Shown in pieces: positions 31,346 to 44,905 of a stretch of DNA of 64,000 nucleotides; position 1 is the stretch's first letter, and each line of letters begins with the position of its first letter. A model generated the notes under the pieces. That model worked only from the letters and a program-made list of their open reading frames with translations. It was not told the DNA's origin and made no database searches. The translations under genes and the position numbers were made by a program. The DNA lies in NCBI RefSeq assembly GCF_937616625.2, contig NC_065576.1, positions 13,642,501 to 13,706,500 on the forward strand. Direction: 5' to 3'. This stretch comes from Mercurialis annua. Its lineage: Eukaryota; Streptophyta; Magnoliopsida; Malpighiales; Euphorbiaceae.

Positions 31346-34300
31346 ACTCGCTTATGAGTAAAATTAGCGTGCATTGGACCAAAAGACCTGGTTTGTGGAC
31401 CTCCCCGAGACTCGTGTGCTTCGCTTATTGATTACTGGTTTTATTTACTGGATATATTCAATTATCTCATTTCAACATTCAATGGCAGCCACATGATATT
31501 GGCTGGAAATGTAAACAAGTATGAAAGCGGTAAACACGTAGACTCGCATATGACTCAATCTGGACTGACATACGAGGCAAATAGCAATTACCCCTAAGCA
31601 TACATCTAAACATGGTGGTTTCTATAAAATTATCGAACAATAGCTTGTATCGATCAATTTACATGCAAAAACCTAAAACCGGGTGTTTAAGTGAGATTGA
31701 TTTTATATTAAGTCATCTTGAATGCCAATACAACCTATACTTACATTTTTATAGCAGTCATAAGATTTCTAAGTGATAATCTGGATTTGATTTACTAAGT
31801 TAATGTTATTAGTCCTTTAACCAATTAATATTTGAATTTGGCATGCTTTTAGAAAGAGGTTAAACAATTTCAACATTCTCACTACGCAGTTGATAAACAT
31901 ATAAGGTTAGAAATGCTATTTAACCTTCTAGATCAGAGTGTCTGGTATTAAATGCGATTTAACTACCAGTGTGATCGGAACCGGAACTTGGGCATAACAC
32001 AAAAGTCCTTTGTCTCATCGACACGGATCCACTGGTTCAAACCACAATTGATTCTGAGTTCAAACAAACCCGGAATCCCTTCTAGAAGTGGCTAGTTTTG
32101 TCGGTATTGGGCTTCAGGGCCCGGTTGGCTGGACAGATTACATAATTAGGCTTTGGAGCCCAAAATAAAGTGGGACAGAATCAATACATATTACAAACAA
32201 GTCTTATAACTAATTTCAAACACGTGGGCTCAAACAGGGTCCAATTCTGAGTTCAAACGAACCCGAAAATATAAAGTTAAGATTGAAACAAAGTCCAGAG
32301 GATCTGGAATCGATTCTGGGATGGGGGAAGGATGAACTCGGCGCCAATGTGAGTGGCGGAGGAGGAGTTATGAACCGGCGGCAGTGCTTCTGTCTTAGTC
32401 CATAGTGCACTTTTTCGTGTTCGAGAACATGTAAAAACAGCTCGAAAACGCATAAAAATGTACAAAAGGCATTCTAAAACGTACTGGAATTGAGATATGA
32501 TGTTCAAAAATGCATTAAACATCTTAAAACATACTTTTCTAAGCTAATTTTTAAGCTAACATGGAAAAAATAGCAAGAGCACATAAACATGGCAAATTAC
32601 ACCTAGCATGCATTATAAGCAACAAAATTGAATAGAATTTGGATATGTTGTATAAAGTATATTAAAACAGCCCTAAACATGCTCCTAATAAATTTTACAT
32701 GGAATATATGGCAAAGACATTAAATTCGACAGTTATGGCAGTTTAAATAGTTTTATGGAAAAAACAGCAGAAACACCAAAACATGTTTTCTAAACACATC
32801 AAACTAGCAATTCTAACTAATATGACATATAGAGTAATAAGAGATATTAAGGGTCCTCAGAAGTACCGTACTGAGTTCTTAGCTCGTTTTATGGTGATCC
32901 GGATGTGGAATCCAGCTTTGGATTAATGTGGAACACTGTTTTCTTGAGTGATTAAAGTGTCTAATCTTTTTTTAGTGACTGTGGTTGTGTGTGTGTGCAG
33001 GGGTTCGGCCAAAGAGTTGTTTTTAGGGTTTGATTGTGCATTTTTATGGTTGATTACTTACTGGTCTGACCTTTGGTTAGGCTGTCTAAAAGTCTTATTT
33101 ATAGTGGTTAGGTTGACCTAGGGTTTACTAGAGTTTGTCTTAATTCAGGTTTCTGTTAGCTAGAGTCTTAGATAGATCAAAGAATGTGAATTGACAAGCC
33201 TTCCCGTATTAGGATTGAGTTAAACTTCCATTTTATAAATTAAAGTCGTATTAAAGCTTGATGGCTAGGTAGAATATGTATAAAAGTCATTTTGGTGCCC
33301 GAAAGTATTAAAAAAGTGTCTGGGGCCCTATGGATTTAGGTATGGTCATTTTCAGTCCGTCAAACTTGCAAATTGGCCTATAAATTTTTAGGATATTGCA
33401 AGTAGTCCAATATTTAGACTTATACTACAATTTCTTTGGATATTTGTAGGCTATTTATGGCTAATTACGTTTCAATCTTTCAAGTTTGCAGTTGCGCTCT
33501 GGTCACGCCTGCTATAAAACAACCCCAAGACCCAGAACAGTACTTCTGAGGATCCTACTCAGTCCATATATACATATTTACTATTATTTATGCATATTAT
33601 TTTGATTCTCATTCTTGCTGAAAAGTAAATTATCTTGGGACCTTACTAAAAGGATTTGAAAAATATTATTTGCTCGTTATGATTAGGAATTCTACACTAG
33701 TCCAAGATGGTTTTGGGATCAAGGTTTCAATCGGATCAAATGCTTAAATTATACTATATGTTCATATATACTTGTTTTGTTTTTAAAATGCGATGTTAAT
33801 TTCATGTGGCTAGTGTCGGATCAGACGACCAATCTCTTTTGTGCCGGAAGTCCTTGGCTTGCACAAAATACAAGTTCCCTTAGCGCTGCAGTACTATACG
33901 GTAACTAGTCGTAGCCTAGTATAGTAAGGTCCTTGCATGTGATGTATATGTCTTTTACGCTACGTTGTATGATGTCGATGGTATAATCGCTTGATGTTGT
34001 TTTATGATAACTGCTTTTGTGTATAGATCGATAGATGGGCTAGTACGTACGGGTGACGGAAGTTAATGCCCACTATTCTCGTATGGTTGTTGTATCAACA
34101 ATGTGTCAGTACATGATATCTGATCATATCACAAACGTGTCTTATATGTTACATGTTTGTATGATTACGTTATTCATGTTTCCGCAAAAAATTTATAGTG
34201 TTTTAGACTTATTACGGGCTTCGGAGCTATCACTCCTAATCCATTATAATTCAATTGGAGTTCACAATCCATTATTGCAATAACTGGTTAATTCAATTAA

Positions 34301-34519
34301 CGATGGATGGTAAGTCTAACGGCAAAGATATGTTGCCATATCTTGGTTAATCAGAACAACACTGTTTGGAGCAGAAAACTTGGTTTATCTAGTCTTTCGG
34401 TGAACGATGGGGGTCACCAGCATATTGTGTAGTCTTCTGCTCAAAAAGATGTTGTTGAAGTGTGTTTGGCTCTGGTTGGGAAGGAGGACAAGATGGTCAA
34501 AAGGATTAGACCGGTTGTT
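31346..34519. other. Intergenic, unclassified; possible minus-strand LTR-like DNA
   Basis: No convincing protein. On the minus strand a TATA-like CACTATAAATAAG (near 33093-33105) is followed by leader-like sequence. An inverted pair CCTCAGAAGTAC (about 32855) and GTACTTCTGAGG (about 33539) brackets about 700 bp. I could not define ends or a family. Confidence 0.4.
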
Positions 34520-34990
34520 GGATAGTGGAAGCTAAATATGGACGCTTCAGGTTTTGCTAATTCTCACTCTATTGGACTTGTTGTGTTATTAGGAATAGTA
34601 ACAGGTGTGGTGGTTTAGGACATATGCATTAATGTGGCATGTGTTCATTCCCATAAGACGAATAAAGTTTTGGATATTCAAGAAGCTCCCAATTGGATAA
34701 AAGGGCATGAAAATATGATAATCGAGTTGGATGCTATTGAAGTTTTCTTACAAATTAGATATTCCACTTCTCTCGATAATTATTTCCTAGTTGAAGATTT
34801 TAGCGAAGAAATTCTCTAATTTACTTTTTACTATCGTAAGATGATATGTTAATCAGGCGTCGAATGTTTTAACACGACACGCTTGTTCTATTTCAAATCA
34901 TTAAGAACTGATTTCAAATTTTCTTGAAATTTATACAAATGTAATTGCTTCAGATTTGAATTAATGCATTCATTCGATTGTCAAAAAAAA
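34520..34990 (+). pseudogene. LINE (non-LTR retrotransposon) RNase H remnant with poly-A end
   Basis: Conceptual peptide KLNMDASGFANSHSIGLVV, then an interrupted middle, then KGHENMIIELDAIEV and VEDFSEEI. These are the hallmarks of the RNase H-like domain (PF13456 type) at the end of plant L1 LINEs. It continues past a stop with ANQASNVLTRHACS, also typical of that end, and finishes in an A run (34983-34990). The reverse transcriptase is absent. A 5'-truncated dead copy. Confidence 0.72.
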
Positions 34991-35410
34991 GTTGCAGAAA
35001 GATATTAAGAAGATTTAACCAATAACTTTTCAAAATTTCAGAAATTAATTTGTAAGTTTAAGTCCATCTTTAAAAGGTGAAAGGTAAAAGAAATCCTTCA
35101 ATTTATTTAGAAATACACATAAACCCTTTTAAGTGTTTTTTGTTACTTGAGCTTTTAATATTTTTAAATGGTACAAAAAATCCTTTGAATTTTTTGAAAA
35201 GCGCACTTGAGCCTTTTTCAGTTTGTTGTTGTGTCATTTAGCCCCCTCAGTTTATGTATTTTTTTAAGCGTGACTATTTAAAATATTGAAGGTTCAAATG
35301 GCCAAAACAAATTAAAATATATTTCTTATCAAATGGGAAGAAGAGAGTATCACAATTCTAAATTAATTAAGTCTTAAAAAGAAATTAAAAAGACTTAACT
35401 GATAATTTTT

Positions 35411-36180
35411 CAGGGGAACAAAGGATCACTTTACCCCCTAAACTTGGCACAAAGTATCAAAAACGTCCAAATTAGCAAAATAAGGTCACTTTTACCCTGA
35501 AATTGTCAAATTTAGTATAAAAATTTCCCTCCCACTGTCACCCTATAGAGTGAGGTACACTCTCCGGTTTTAATAGTGATTTTAGTTTTGTAAGGTGGTT
35601 TTTGATTGAAAAATGTTTAAAATGTTCCTAATTTTTTTTAAATATTTTAAATTAATACCTAATAACTTTAAAAAAAGACAATTTCATCCCTTTAATTTCA
35701 AATTTAAAATTACAAATTAACCCCCAACTTTTACATGTATACCAAATGAATCCCTAAAATTTATATTTTTAATAAAAAAATCAATTTTTTAAAAAAATTA
35801 AATCAGACCCATGGATCTTCAAGAACAGACCCAGGTCTGTTCTCTTAAGAATAGATCTGGTCTGTTTTTGAGAGAACAGACCACGCCGGTCTGTTTTCTC
35901 AAGAACATAACTCCGGATTGATTTTTTTGGATTGAAGTTCAAAAAGGTCCCTAGGTTAATTAGAGTTTAATTATAATTATTAGTATTTAAGTGTGACTAA
36001 TTAGAGTAAATTTAGTTTAATTAGAACCCCACTCTCTAATTAAGTGTCACGTCAGCATAAGGGGATTTTTTAGCCGGTTTTGCCAAGTTCAGAATAAAAG
36101 TGATCCGGTTTTGCCAAGTTCAGAATAAAGGTTGTAATAAGTTCAGTTCAGGATTAACAAAAGGTTGCAATGGATCCATT
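35411..36180. mobile_element. Possible MITE-like repeat
   Basis: The left edge (CACTTTACCCCCTAAACTTGG) and the right edge (CCGGTTTTGCCAAGTTCAGAATAAA) share a weakly inverted CCAAGTT/AACTTGG. The right edge unit is tandemly doubled with a 31-bp step (36074 and 36105). No coding sequence. Boundaries are approximate. Confidence 0.35.
35822..35899. repeat. Array of three palindromes, step about 25 bp
   Basis: Unit: arm AGAACAGACC, 2-5 bp, then its complement. Starts are at 35822, 35848 (arm degraded) and 35873. It lies within the possible MITE at 35411-36180. The core lacks CG, unlike the LTR arrays. Confidence 0.75.
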
Positions 36181-36406
36181 TATGAGTCATGACTTAACAA
36201 ATTACGTAAGACAAGATGTTTGATTGCCGAGAACAAAGGAACTAAAAGTCCCAAGAAATAAATTCAGTGAATGTAATAAATCTTAAATCTATTCATTCAA
36301 TGAAACTTCTTAGTTCACATTTCATTTATTTTGAATTCCAAAAATAAAAGTGATATGCATAGGAAATAGTAGCCGTTAGCTGATTAGGAAATATGAGCAA
36401 AATTTT

Positions 36407-36909
36407 AGCCTAATGTTTAAAAAATTCTAATTTTTGCAACATTCTTTCAATCCTATCGCGACATTAAAACTGACTAATTTTATTCTATTTTTTATTTTAT
36501 CGATTCAATTGTATTCTAATTTTTCAATTTTTGTCAATTTTTTTGATTAAATGATGAAATCATTCGATTAACTAAGTCTAAATATAAAACTGAATTCAAT
36601 TCCATTTAAAAAAGTACAAATAAATTATTTATTTTATAAAACTAACTACAAACTATAATCAAATTAATACTAATTTTAATTTTTAATTAATTTAAATAAA
36701 TCTAAATAAATTTTAAACACATACAATTAATGTATGCTATATATGGAGAATGTTTTTGAATTTTTTTTCCAAATAAAAAAGACATCAATTTAATATTTCA
36801 GGATACAATTGAAACGATAAAATGTGAAATAGATAAAATTGACCAGTTTTCAACGTCATGGTAGGATTAAAAAGGAGATAAAAGGTCAGCTTTTTTAAGG
36901 CACTGGGCC
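36407..36909. mobile_element. Mutator-type MITE, copy 1
   Basis: Ends GCCTAATGTTTAAAAAATTC and its loose complement ending GGGCC. The inside matches copy 2 (CAATTTTACC...GACGTTGAAAA type subterminal sequence on both arms). Flanking 9-mers match only 6 of 9, so this copy is older. Confidence 0.65.
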
Positions 36910-37145
36910 TAAATTGTTTGGCATCCTTTGAATCTTTGATTATTTTTATTTATTTAATAATTTTAATTAAAATTCAGTTAATTTTGATTTTTCTGTCAGT
37001 TGATAATTTTAATCAAAATGTGGAGTATCTTTAGACTCTTTTACAACTATATCACTAAATCAATGATTAATATAAACCATTTTAGTTAAAAATTAAGACA
37101 ACACTCTACCTAAAGAATATAGAAAATGAGGTCTTAAAAGATAAA

Positions 37146-37649
37146 GGCCTAATGTTTTAAAAAATCTCGACCTTTTAGCCCTTTTTCAATCATACCCTGA
37201 CGTTGAAAATTTGTCAATTTTACCCTATTTTACATTTTTGTGTTTCAATTGTACACTGAAAAATTAAATTAACGTCTTTTGCGTTTGGAAATTTGTTTAA
37301 AACATTATCCATGTCTCGCATATATTAGTTGTATATTTTTAAAATTTATTTAAATTTAGTTAAATTAATTAAGAATTTAAATTAGTGTTAATTTGATTAT
37401 GGTTTTTAGTTAGTTTTTAGAAATAAAGGACTTATTTGTACTTTTTTGAATAAAAAAGAATTTAATTTCATGTTTAGATTTAATTAATTGAATGGTTTCA
37501 TCATTTAAGTAAAAAAATTAACAAAAATTAAAATATTGGGGTACAATTGAAAACGGAAAATTTAAAAGTGGGTAAAATTGACAAATTTTCAACGTCGGGA
37601 TGAAATTGAAAAAAAATTTAAAGGTGAGGGTTTTTTGAGTGATTAGGCC
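37146..37649. mobile_element. Mutator-type MITE, copy 2, with perfect 9-bp target duplicate
   Basis: 504 bp, terminal inverted repeat GGCCTAAT...ATTAGGCC, flanked by AAAGATAAA on both sides (37137-37145 and 37650-37658). A 9-bp duplicate is the mark of Mutator-like transposition. Non-coding. Confidence 0.85.
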
Positions 37650-37814
37650 AAAGATAAATAAGTAAATGAAGAAATAGTCCACCGCTACATTTGCATCTTT
37701 TATTATTTTTATCGTCCACCGCTACTGTTTGCTAATATTTCTACCCTTTCTAAGCTTTCTTTGCGCCAATTATACCTAGATAAAGCTTACAAAGCATACA
37801 CTCCGATGCATTTT

Positions 37815-38330
37815 CACTACAAAAAATTTTGCTTATAGTGACAAAAACATATCACTTTATAGCCAAATTTTGTCACAAATATCATATTTTGACAAATTAT
37901 GTTTGTCATCGAATTCGTCAGAACATCTTTGTCTCAATAACGTTATTATGACAAAATAATAATTTATCACGATAAAATTATTATTATGATAAAAGACTTT
38001 AATTTGTCACGTTATTTATCTGTTATGACGATTAATGTTATCGCAATTAATATTTTTTAATCATAATAAATATTAATTTGTTATAATAAATACCCTATTT
38101 ATAGTGACAAAATTTAATTACATGACAAATTATTTTTATCACAATTTCAATCGTGACAAAATTATTTATGTCACTGCAATAATTTTAATTAAAATTAATT
38201 TTATAATAATTAGACATCTATGATAAATTTATTTTATCACTACAAAAAATTTATGATTTTTATGACGCAACGAATTTGTCACTAAATTTACTAAATTAAT
38301 GATGAATATATTAGAGAACGAGTAATAAAT
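37815..38330. mobile_element. CACTA-like terminal fragments
   Basis: CACTACAAAAAATTT occurs at 37815 and again in the same direction at 38238. Between them many GTGACAAA/TTTGTCAC motifs occur, resembling CACTA subterminal repeats. They differ from the TTTGTGACGGA repeats at the right end (55020-55406), so this is probably a separate small element. Confidence 0.45.
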
Positions 38331-38929
38331 GGTTAGACAATGTTGAAACAATTAATAGAACGAAATTATCAAATGAATAATCTAGTTGAGTAGCAGACTA
38401 ATCCACTTTCTTTAACATATATTACGGGCACTGCCTAAATGGTGCAACTAGGATAAAATAGTCACTCCTTCAGAGAGTACTAATTGCTTAAGAGAATGCA
38501 AAGAGGATTTCTAATTTTATAAAATTGTTCATAATTTGTAACTCTTTAGAAATGAAATATGTAGAGCATATACTATATAGTAACGGTATTTATTTCATAA
38601 AATCTCACAAGAGTTTTAAAAATAAAAAGCCACAATTTTAGATTACAGCTAGTGTCATAAAAATTTCACAAATTTTCATCTCATAAAAAAATTATTGAGC
38701 AAATAACATTTTCAGCTTCTAGCTAATTTCACAAAAGATTTTATTGAGAGAGAAGCAGTTTATATTGTAGCTAGTTCACAATATATCTATAAAATTTGAT
38801 AATTGAATTAATTTAATTTCACAATGGATTGCAAACTAAAAGTAGCAAGGGAGAAACAAGTTCAATAAACAAATATGTGAAGAAGAAAAAATCTCCCAAC
38901 CACACTCAGCGACACAGCACAACGATGGT
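38331..38929. other. AT-rich intergenic, nothing recognised
   Basis: No gene or defined repeat seen. Confidence 0.55.
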
Positions 38930-39340
38930 ACAATGGTTTAAAAGCCGGGTCGATAGCCACCTAAAGGCAACTAAACAGAGAGTTCGTGATAAGAGTTTTC
39001 ACAAATATCCCACCGAAAAAAAAGCTCAGAAGAACTCTATAGGTGCAAACAAGGAGAAGGGGAAACACTCAGAGCATACATTGAAAGATTCAACAACGAA
39101 GCTATGAAGATCGAGGATCTGAACAACGACACGGTGATACAAGCTCTAAAGAAGGGAACAAGAACGGGAGTGCGGGGAGACAAGCTAAGCTCAAAGAAAC
39201 CAAAGACATACCAAGAGGTAATGGCGGTAGCCCAAAAATTTATCAACATAGATGACAGAAGGAGGCAGAAGACCAATGATGCACCAAGAAAGGAAGAAAG
39301 CAAGGGGAGCGACTCTCAGAGACAACCTTTACACTCATGA
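38930..39340 (+). pseudogene. Ty3/gypsy (Tat-type) gag scrap
   Basis: Peptides such as MKIEDLNNDTVIQALKKGTR and KKPKTYQEVMAVAQKFINI (39104-39250) have the pattern of the second half of a plant Tat/Ogre gag domain. The part before is frame-shifted (HTLKDSTTKL). No protease or pol nearby. An isolated dead fragment just left of the CACTA coding remnant. Confidence 0.55.
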
Positions 39341-39504
39341 AAGGATTAGAGCACAAGCCACTGCAGTATTGACAGGTACAACCCTTATGAGGAAAATAAC
39401 CATTGAAGGAACGACATCAGGTATTCCCACAATTACCAATCAAGGTACGGTGATAGAATAGAGGCTTTGACGCCACTAAACACTACAAGAGCAAACGTCC
39501 TAAT

Positions 39505-40179
39505 GTGGGTCAAAGAAAGCCGGACGCCGGTAACATGGCCCAGAAAGATTTCAATGGATATAAATTTCATACCGAAGGACATGGTTCAAGCAGATTAACC
39601 ACGAACAGTGGAGTATGCATTAGAGGTTCAAATATTAGCACTAGTGAATTTGACTTTTATGGTAAATTGATTGAGATCTTGGAATTGGATTATCCAGCAT
39701 TACCTGTTAAGAAGATCGTCTTGTTTAAGTGTTCTTGGTTTGATCCGACTCCAATACTAGGTACAAGAGTGCATCCGCAGCTTAAACTTGTGGATGTTAA
39801 TTGTCATAGGGTTTTCAATAAATATGAGCCATTTATTATGGCTGTCCAAGCAGAACAAGTGCATTATCTAAGATATCCTACTTCAAAACGAAATGATTGG
39901 CTAGCTGTTTGTAAAATTAAACCAAGGTTTGTCGTGGAGGTACCAGATAGAAGCAGCCTACCAGTGTCATCAGCAGTATTGGCATACCAAGAGGATTCCA
40001 TAGAACAACATGAAGTGGATAGCCAAGTTGATGTCAATGAAACCCTGGTCGATCAAAACGATTTTTTAACTGAAATAGACGATGTTGATGATGTGGAAAT
40101 TGATGGCAATTCAGAAAATGACCTGGAGGACGATGATGATGATAATGAGGATGATGCTTATGATGATAGCGATGATTAA
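39505..40179 (+). pseudogene. CACTA (En/Spm) transposase C-terminal part, DUF4216-type
   Basis: A 224-codon frame. Residues about 13-20 (FNGYKFHT) and 56-140 (FYGKLIEILELDYPALP, FKCSWFDPT, HPQLKLVDVN, FNKYEPFIMA) match the DUF4216 region near the end of CACTA transposases. It finishes in the acidic tail usual for the family (runs of Asp/Glu). The catalytic part upstream is missing and is replaced by the gag scrap, so the transposase is truncated though the remaining frame is open. The real gene would cut and paste CACTA elements. Confidence 0.82.
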
Positions 40180-41077
40180 TTATTATTATTTATAGCATAT
40201 ATGGATTGTTTGTCTGTTTTTTGGTTTTTATATGTTCATTAATCAATTGACAGCTCTGATTTGCCTATTCATTTTCATGGCTAGCCTTATGTGTTATGTT
40301 CTTATTCCATTTAGTGTAATGTCAAGATTGTGTTTCTATAACTAAGTTAAGATTTTGGGATCAGTAGCTATGTTTCTGATTTTGCTTATATTTGTGAAGG
40401 TGATTATGGATGTTTTGGGTTTGACTTATTGATTCCTATGGTTATGAGTTATTTATTTTTGCTCCATGGAATAAGTGCCATTGATTGTTAATTTGCTTTT
40501 TTGAAGAACACTAGTAAGTTTGCACAAACAAGTTGAACTAATTGCTAATCATCTTCGGAAGTTCTTAGTTGATCGCAGTGTTATCGGATTGTTTTAAACA
40601 CAAGTAAGTTCATTTTTCTCTAAATTTTGCTCCTCTATTCACTCATTTTGTTGTAGGTTCTCTACTTCTTTGTCTTTATTTTATCCATTGTCTATTACCC
40701 AGTTCAGGTCGTGGAATTATATACCCACCAACAATCTTCTTTTATCAGCTTGTTTCATGTTGTTGCTCAAAAGGATTTGTTTCTAATAATGTAATATTGA
40801 TTAAAGGGTTTGTTCTTAGTTCTTTGGTCTATAAATTCTCATCCCTAACAACTACCATCATCTATATGTAAGTTTAATTATCATATTGGCCTCGAGTACT
40901 TACTGTTGAGTTACTGTTTTGTTGTGTATGTTATTTTATCAAGCCTTTTAGTTTGATAGTATGGCATTTAGCTAAAAATAACCACAACAAAGGTACATGG
41001 ACTGCCTGTTAGAGAATTTATCATTGTATTTGTCATTATATACAATATAAGGCTCTCTTTTCTGCCTTTTCTTACAG
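40180..41077 (+). other. Spacer between the two CACTA genes
   Basis: T-rich sequence ending in a good splice acceptor (TTTCTTACAG, ends 41077) before the second gene. It probably contains 3' UTR and leader intron of the transposon genes. Nothing else seen. Confidence 0.5.
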
Positions 41078-42513
41078 ATATGAAACAACGTGTGCGTTAT
41101 ATAAAATCAAATGAAGTGCCGCGAGCAGCAACGAAAAAAGTTGGGCGACATTTACCAACATTAAGAGCAGCACCACCCCAACCACCCCCAACAACACTAA
41201 CACAATCAGAATCACCACCACCACTACCCCCATGAGTAGAGGCATCAACAACAATACTAGATACATTAACACAACAACCACCACCACAATTCTCAGTACC
41301 ACCTTCACAACCACCACGAGCAGAGGCATCAGCAACAAGACCCGAATCATCAACACGACGACCACCACCACCATTGTCAGTACCATCGCCGCCACCTATG
41401 CGAGATTCAGTAGCTCCGTCAATAAACAATGATGATCATTTTGAGACTCCAGCTACACCACAATCTTGTACCACACCTCTTCCTAATCATTCAATTGGAT
41501 CCAACACAAACTATCGGCATTCTCCCGATGTTTCTTACTTATATGTTGAGGGTGAAAGGTTAGATAATATATCAATTAATTTAATTTATATTTGTTTATA
41601 ATAGTACAAGTTGGTAATATATCTTTTAACATTTTTTTTGAAGCTTTCTTCCCAATGGTAATTCTATATCTCGAAAATTAACTTTCGCATTTAGAGAGAA
41701 GCAAGATCCAGAGGGATACACTTGGGGTTCTGTTAATGAAAATAAAAAAAAAATTATTGGCAGGATTTCAAGGTTAGCATCCCTATCTATTGTTAAATTT
41801 ATTATATAGTTAGATACCATTACAATATTCTATCATGTGTTTGATTAATATATATTGGATTGCTTTAATATTTCAGAGAAGATACTCATGGGATTCTAAT
41901 CATGAAGACGTTGTTAAGAATACATGGGATAAAGTTATGTCAACTCGCTACAAAAAAACGCTTTCTAAGCGGAGAGAATCATAGAAAAAAGTAAAAAAGA
42001 ACTACTTAAGGGTGTTAAACAAGAAATTTGGGATAGCTGGCTTAAAAGATGGAAAACCGATGATTGGAAAAAGAAATCCGAACAAGTTTCAAAGAATAGA
42101 AATTCAGAACCAAATGGTCCCAGTACTAGTGTTGCTCAGCATACAGGAGGTTTCGAATCTACTATAGAGCACACAAAATTAATGGTAACTATTCATAATT
42201 TTAACATTGTCTTAATTTTATATTTTTTTGCTTCTCTTCTTCTTCTTCTATGCATAGAGGGTATCTTATCTAGTTTATCTTCTACTTTATTTATTTTATC
42301 TAACCTTATCCATATACAATTAGTTTACTCCTTGAAGCTTTGAGTTAGAATTTTGAAACTGGAATCTTTTGACTTGCTTTTGAGTTTTGAGTTTTTCTCT
42401 ATGTTAATCTAGACACATTCAGAACTATTTATCTGAATTTGGATACTATGACTTGTTGTGGTATTAATGTTTTTGCCCCTTTTTCATAAATCTGCATTAT
42501 TATAGTTCAGTAA

Positions 42514-44905
42514 TTTCACGACCCAAATTATTGAGCCGAGACCGGCGCTAGGGAATGGGAGTGGTAGCTCCAAAACCCGTAGCAAGCCTAGAATCCTCTA
42601 TAAATTTTTCACATTTAAAACATATTATTCGTAAAACATTTCCAAAAGACTTCTTTAAACAAGATATTTATAGTTATTAAAAATATCATATTCGTTTTCT
42701 GAAAACCGAAGCGAAACAATTCTTAGAAACCAGGGTCTTACAAAGCGATATCTCATATCCAGCACCGCCCTGTTTCTAATCATAATCACAACCAATTCCA
42801 TTCATGACAATTGGTTAAGTAAATCAAACGGATAAAAGGGCACAGCTTATAAAACTATGTACATGTATTATATCATATCAGAGTTAACAAAAAAACACTG
42901 TTTGATACAAAACATTATTCTTGGTCTGACATCTATTGATTACTGCAGCGCTATGAAGTAAAACATGCTTCTGTACATACTTCAAGATATTATAGACTTC
43001 CGGAACAAGGATGGAAATCCGACCCTTCAAAATACTATTCACCTGAAAGGAAATTGTGAGGGGTCAGTATATGGAAATATACTGAGTGAGTTCATATAAA
43101 TACCGTATAAAATTAACGAAAACATAAAATATCTTTGTATGCATCCAAATACCGAACTGAATGAAACCCTAAGTTCATTATGCTTTATTAAATTTGTATT
43201 TCTTATTTATTTGATCAAAGCTTAGTTATTAGGCCCAAGTCCAGGGATAGTTCCATCGAGTTAACTGGGGAGATACAGGTCCCGAGATAGTTCCACCAAG
43301 TTAAAGCTCATATCTCAATTGATGCAGTCCCGAGATAGTTCCACCGAGTTCAACTCACATCAATTATCTTGAAGAATATTCTTCATGTCTTAATATCTAA
43401 ATGAATATTACTTGTGTTTTATGTATATTCAGTTTATTATGACTGGTGTACACACAGTTCTATTGTTGCCTAATAGATAGCTCGTTTCATCGGGTGTATA
43501 TACGGGTTTTAAAACGTTTAAATGCAATAATTAAATTTAAATAAAGCATTTGATAAAACAAATGAAAGTATTAAAAATCGACAGTATAAATATAAACTCA
43601 CAAAACACGCTATTCCAAAAACACCACGGTATTCAAATACCGTCAAGCTTCGCGAGCTCCCTGTCCTTTAGCTGCTTGCCTCGCCGGATCTATAACGATT
43701 TCAAATCAAGAGACTCACATTAGAATCCTATTCTAAGATCGATTCTAGACTCAAAACACGACAAGACACAAAGCATAAACCGTCGTGCTTCAAACGTAAT
43801 CTTTTCCGATAAACGAATCATACTTTTTTTGTTTCTTAATACTTCTCGATTCAATTCTCCATATGGAACATATGTTTTCTTTACAAAACCAATTGATAAT
43901 CATATTCTATCTCATTCCAAACTACTAGTCACATTTTACTCGTTTAACGTCTGAATTTCGTATTTTCGGAGTCCGGAAGTCGATATCGGGTTAGGGAATC
44001 GTCAAATTAGGTTTTTGGACTTCTTTCCCTTCAAAAATGGGGAGGTGCACGTCGTGAATTCCCTCTTGGCACGTCGTTCCCCTTAGGTGCACGTCGTGCA
44101 CCTCATTTGGGCACGTCGTGCCCCTACACGACGTGCTATGATTTTGAGCACGTTGTGCCCCGTCGTGGGCACGACTCTAGCCGTCCAAAACGGCCATTCC
44201 GACCCTAAAACTCAATGTTTAAACATCCCAAATCAATAGATTCAGCAAATCATCAATCAAGCTAGTCGGAAACGCTAGAAAACGCTTAAAACGAATCAAA
44301 AACGTAACTTCGATACGATCTCGCTGTAACCTTAATGTTTTAACTAAACATCCATCAAATAAACTCAAACAAATGGAGAAATGACATGCTTACCGTGATT
44401 TTCCATTGAAATACGATCAATTCGAGGTATAGAACGTCGAAAACGGACGAGAAACGGAGATCGAGCGACGAAAACGGTGAATCGACGAAAATGATACGAA
44501 AATGATCTAATGTTAAGGTTTGAGGGTTATGGATCCTTCATTCCTTAATGATGAAGGTTATGTATATTGGCTAATTTGCACTTTGGTCCTTGAAACTTTA
44601 AAAAGTTGCAATTTAGCCCAAAACTTATCCGCGTCCAAATTTTAAAAGGTCTCCGATTGACTTGAGATTTTTACCATAAATACTATAAAATATTTCACGA
44701 ACTTTGGCGAAATAATTAATATCTCGGGATTTATATTCTATTTTATATCAATTTTCTAATCTTTTCTCTCAAATACCGTTAATACGCTTAATAAAAATTA
44801 TTCTAAATTCTTAATATAAATAAATTAAATCCTTCTTAATTTAATTTATCGGAATTTACGACACGTGGCACGACTTAATTATTTTAAAATATTTGGGGTA
44901 TTACA
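42514..44905 (-). repeat. 3' LTR of element A (left copy)
   Basis: The left edge reads TTTCACGACCC where the other copy has TGTCACGACCC, a single change in the terminal dinucleotide. It carries about 68 bp near 43520-43590 that the other LTR lacks, and a longer palindrome array (44045-44160). Confidence 0.88.
44045..44160. repeat. Array of CG-cored palindromes, element A left LTR
   Basis: Six units of GTGCACGTCGTGCAC type, the best at 44087-44101. Centres are at about 44052, 44074, 44094, 44116, 44131 and 44153 (steps mostly 20-22). The right LTR has only about three units (53181-53233), so the array has gained or lost units since insertion. Confidence 0.8.

Noticed and set aside
41072..41429. 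Minus-strand Val/Leu-rich and Gly-rich frames
   Set aside because: Antisense readings of the Pro/Thr-rich exon of the CACTA gene.
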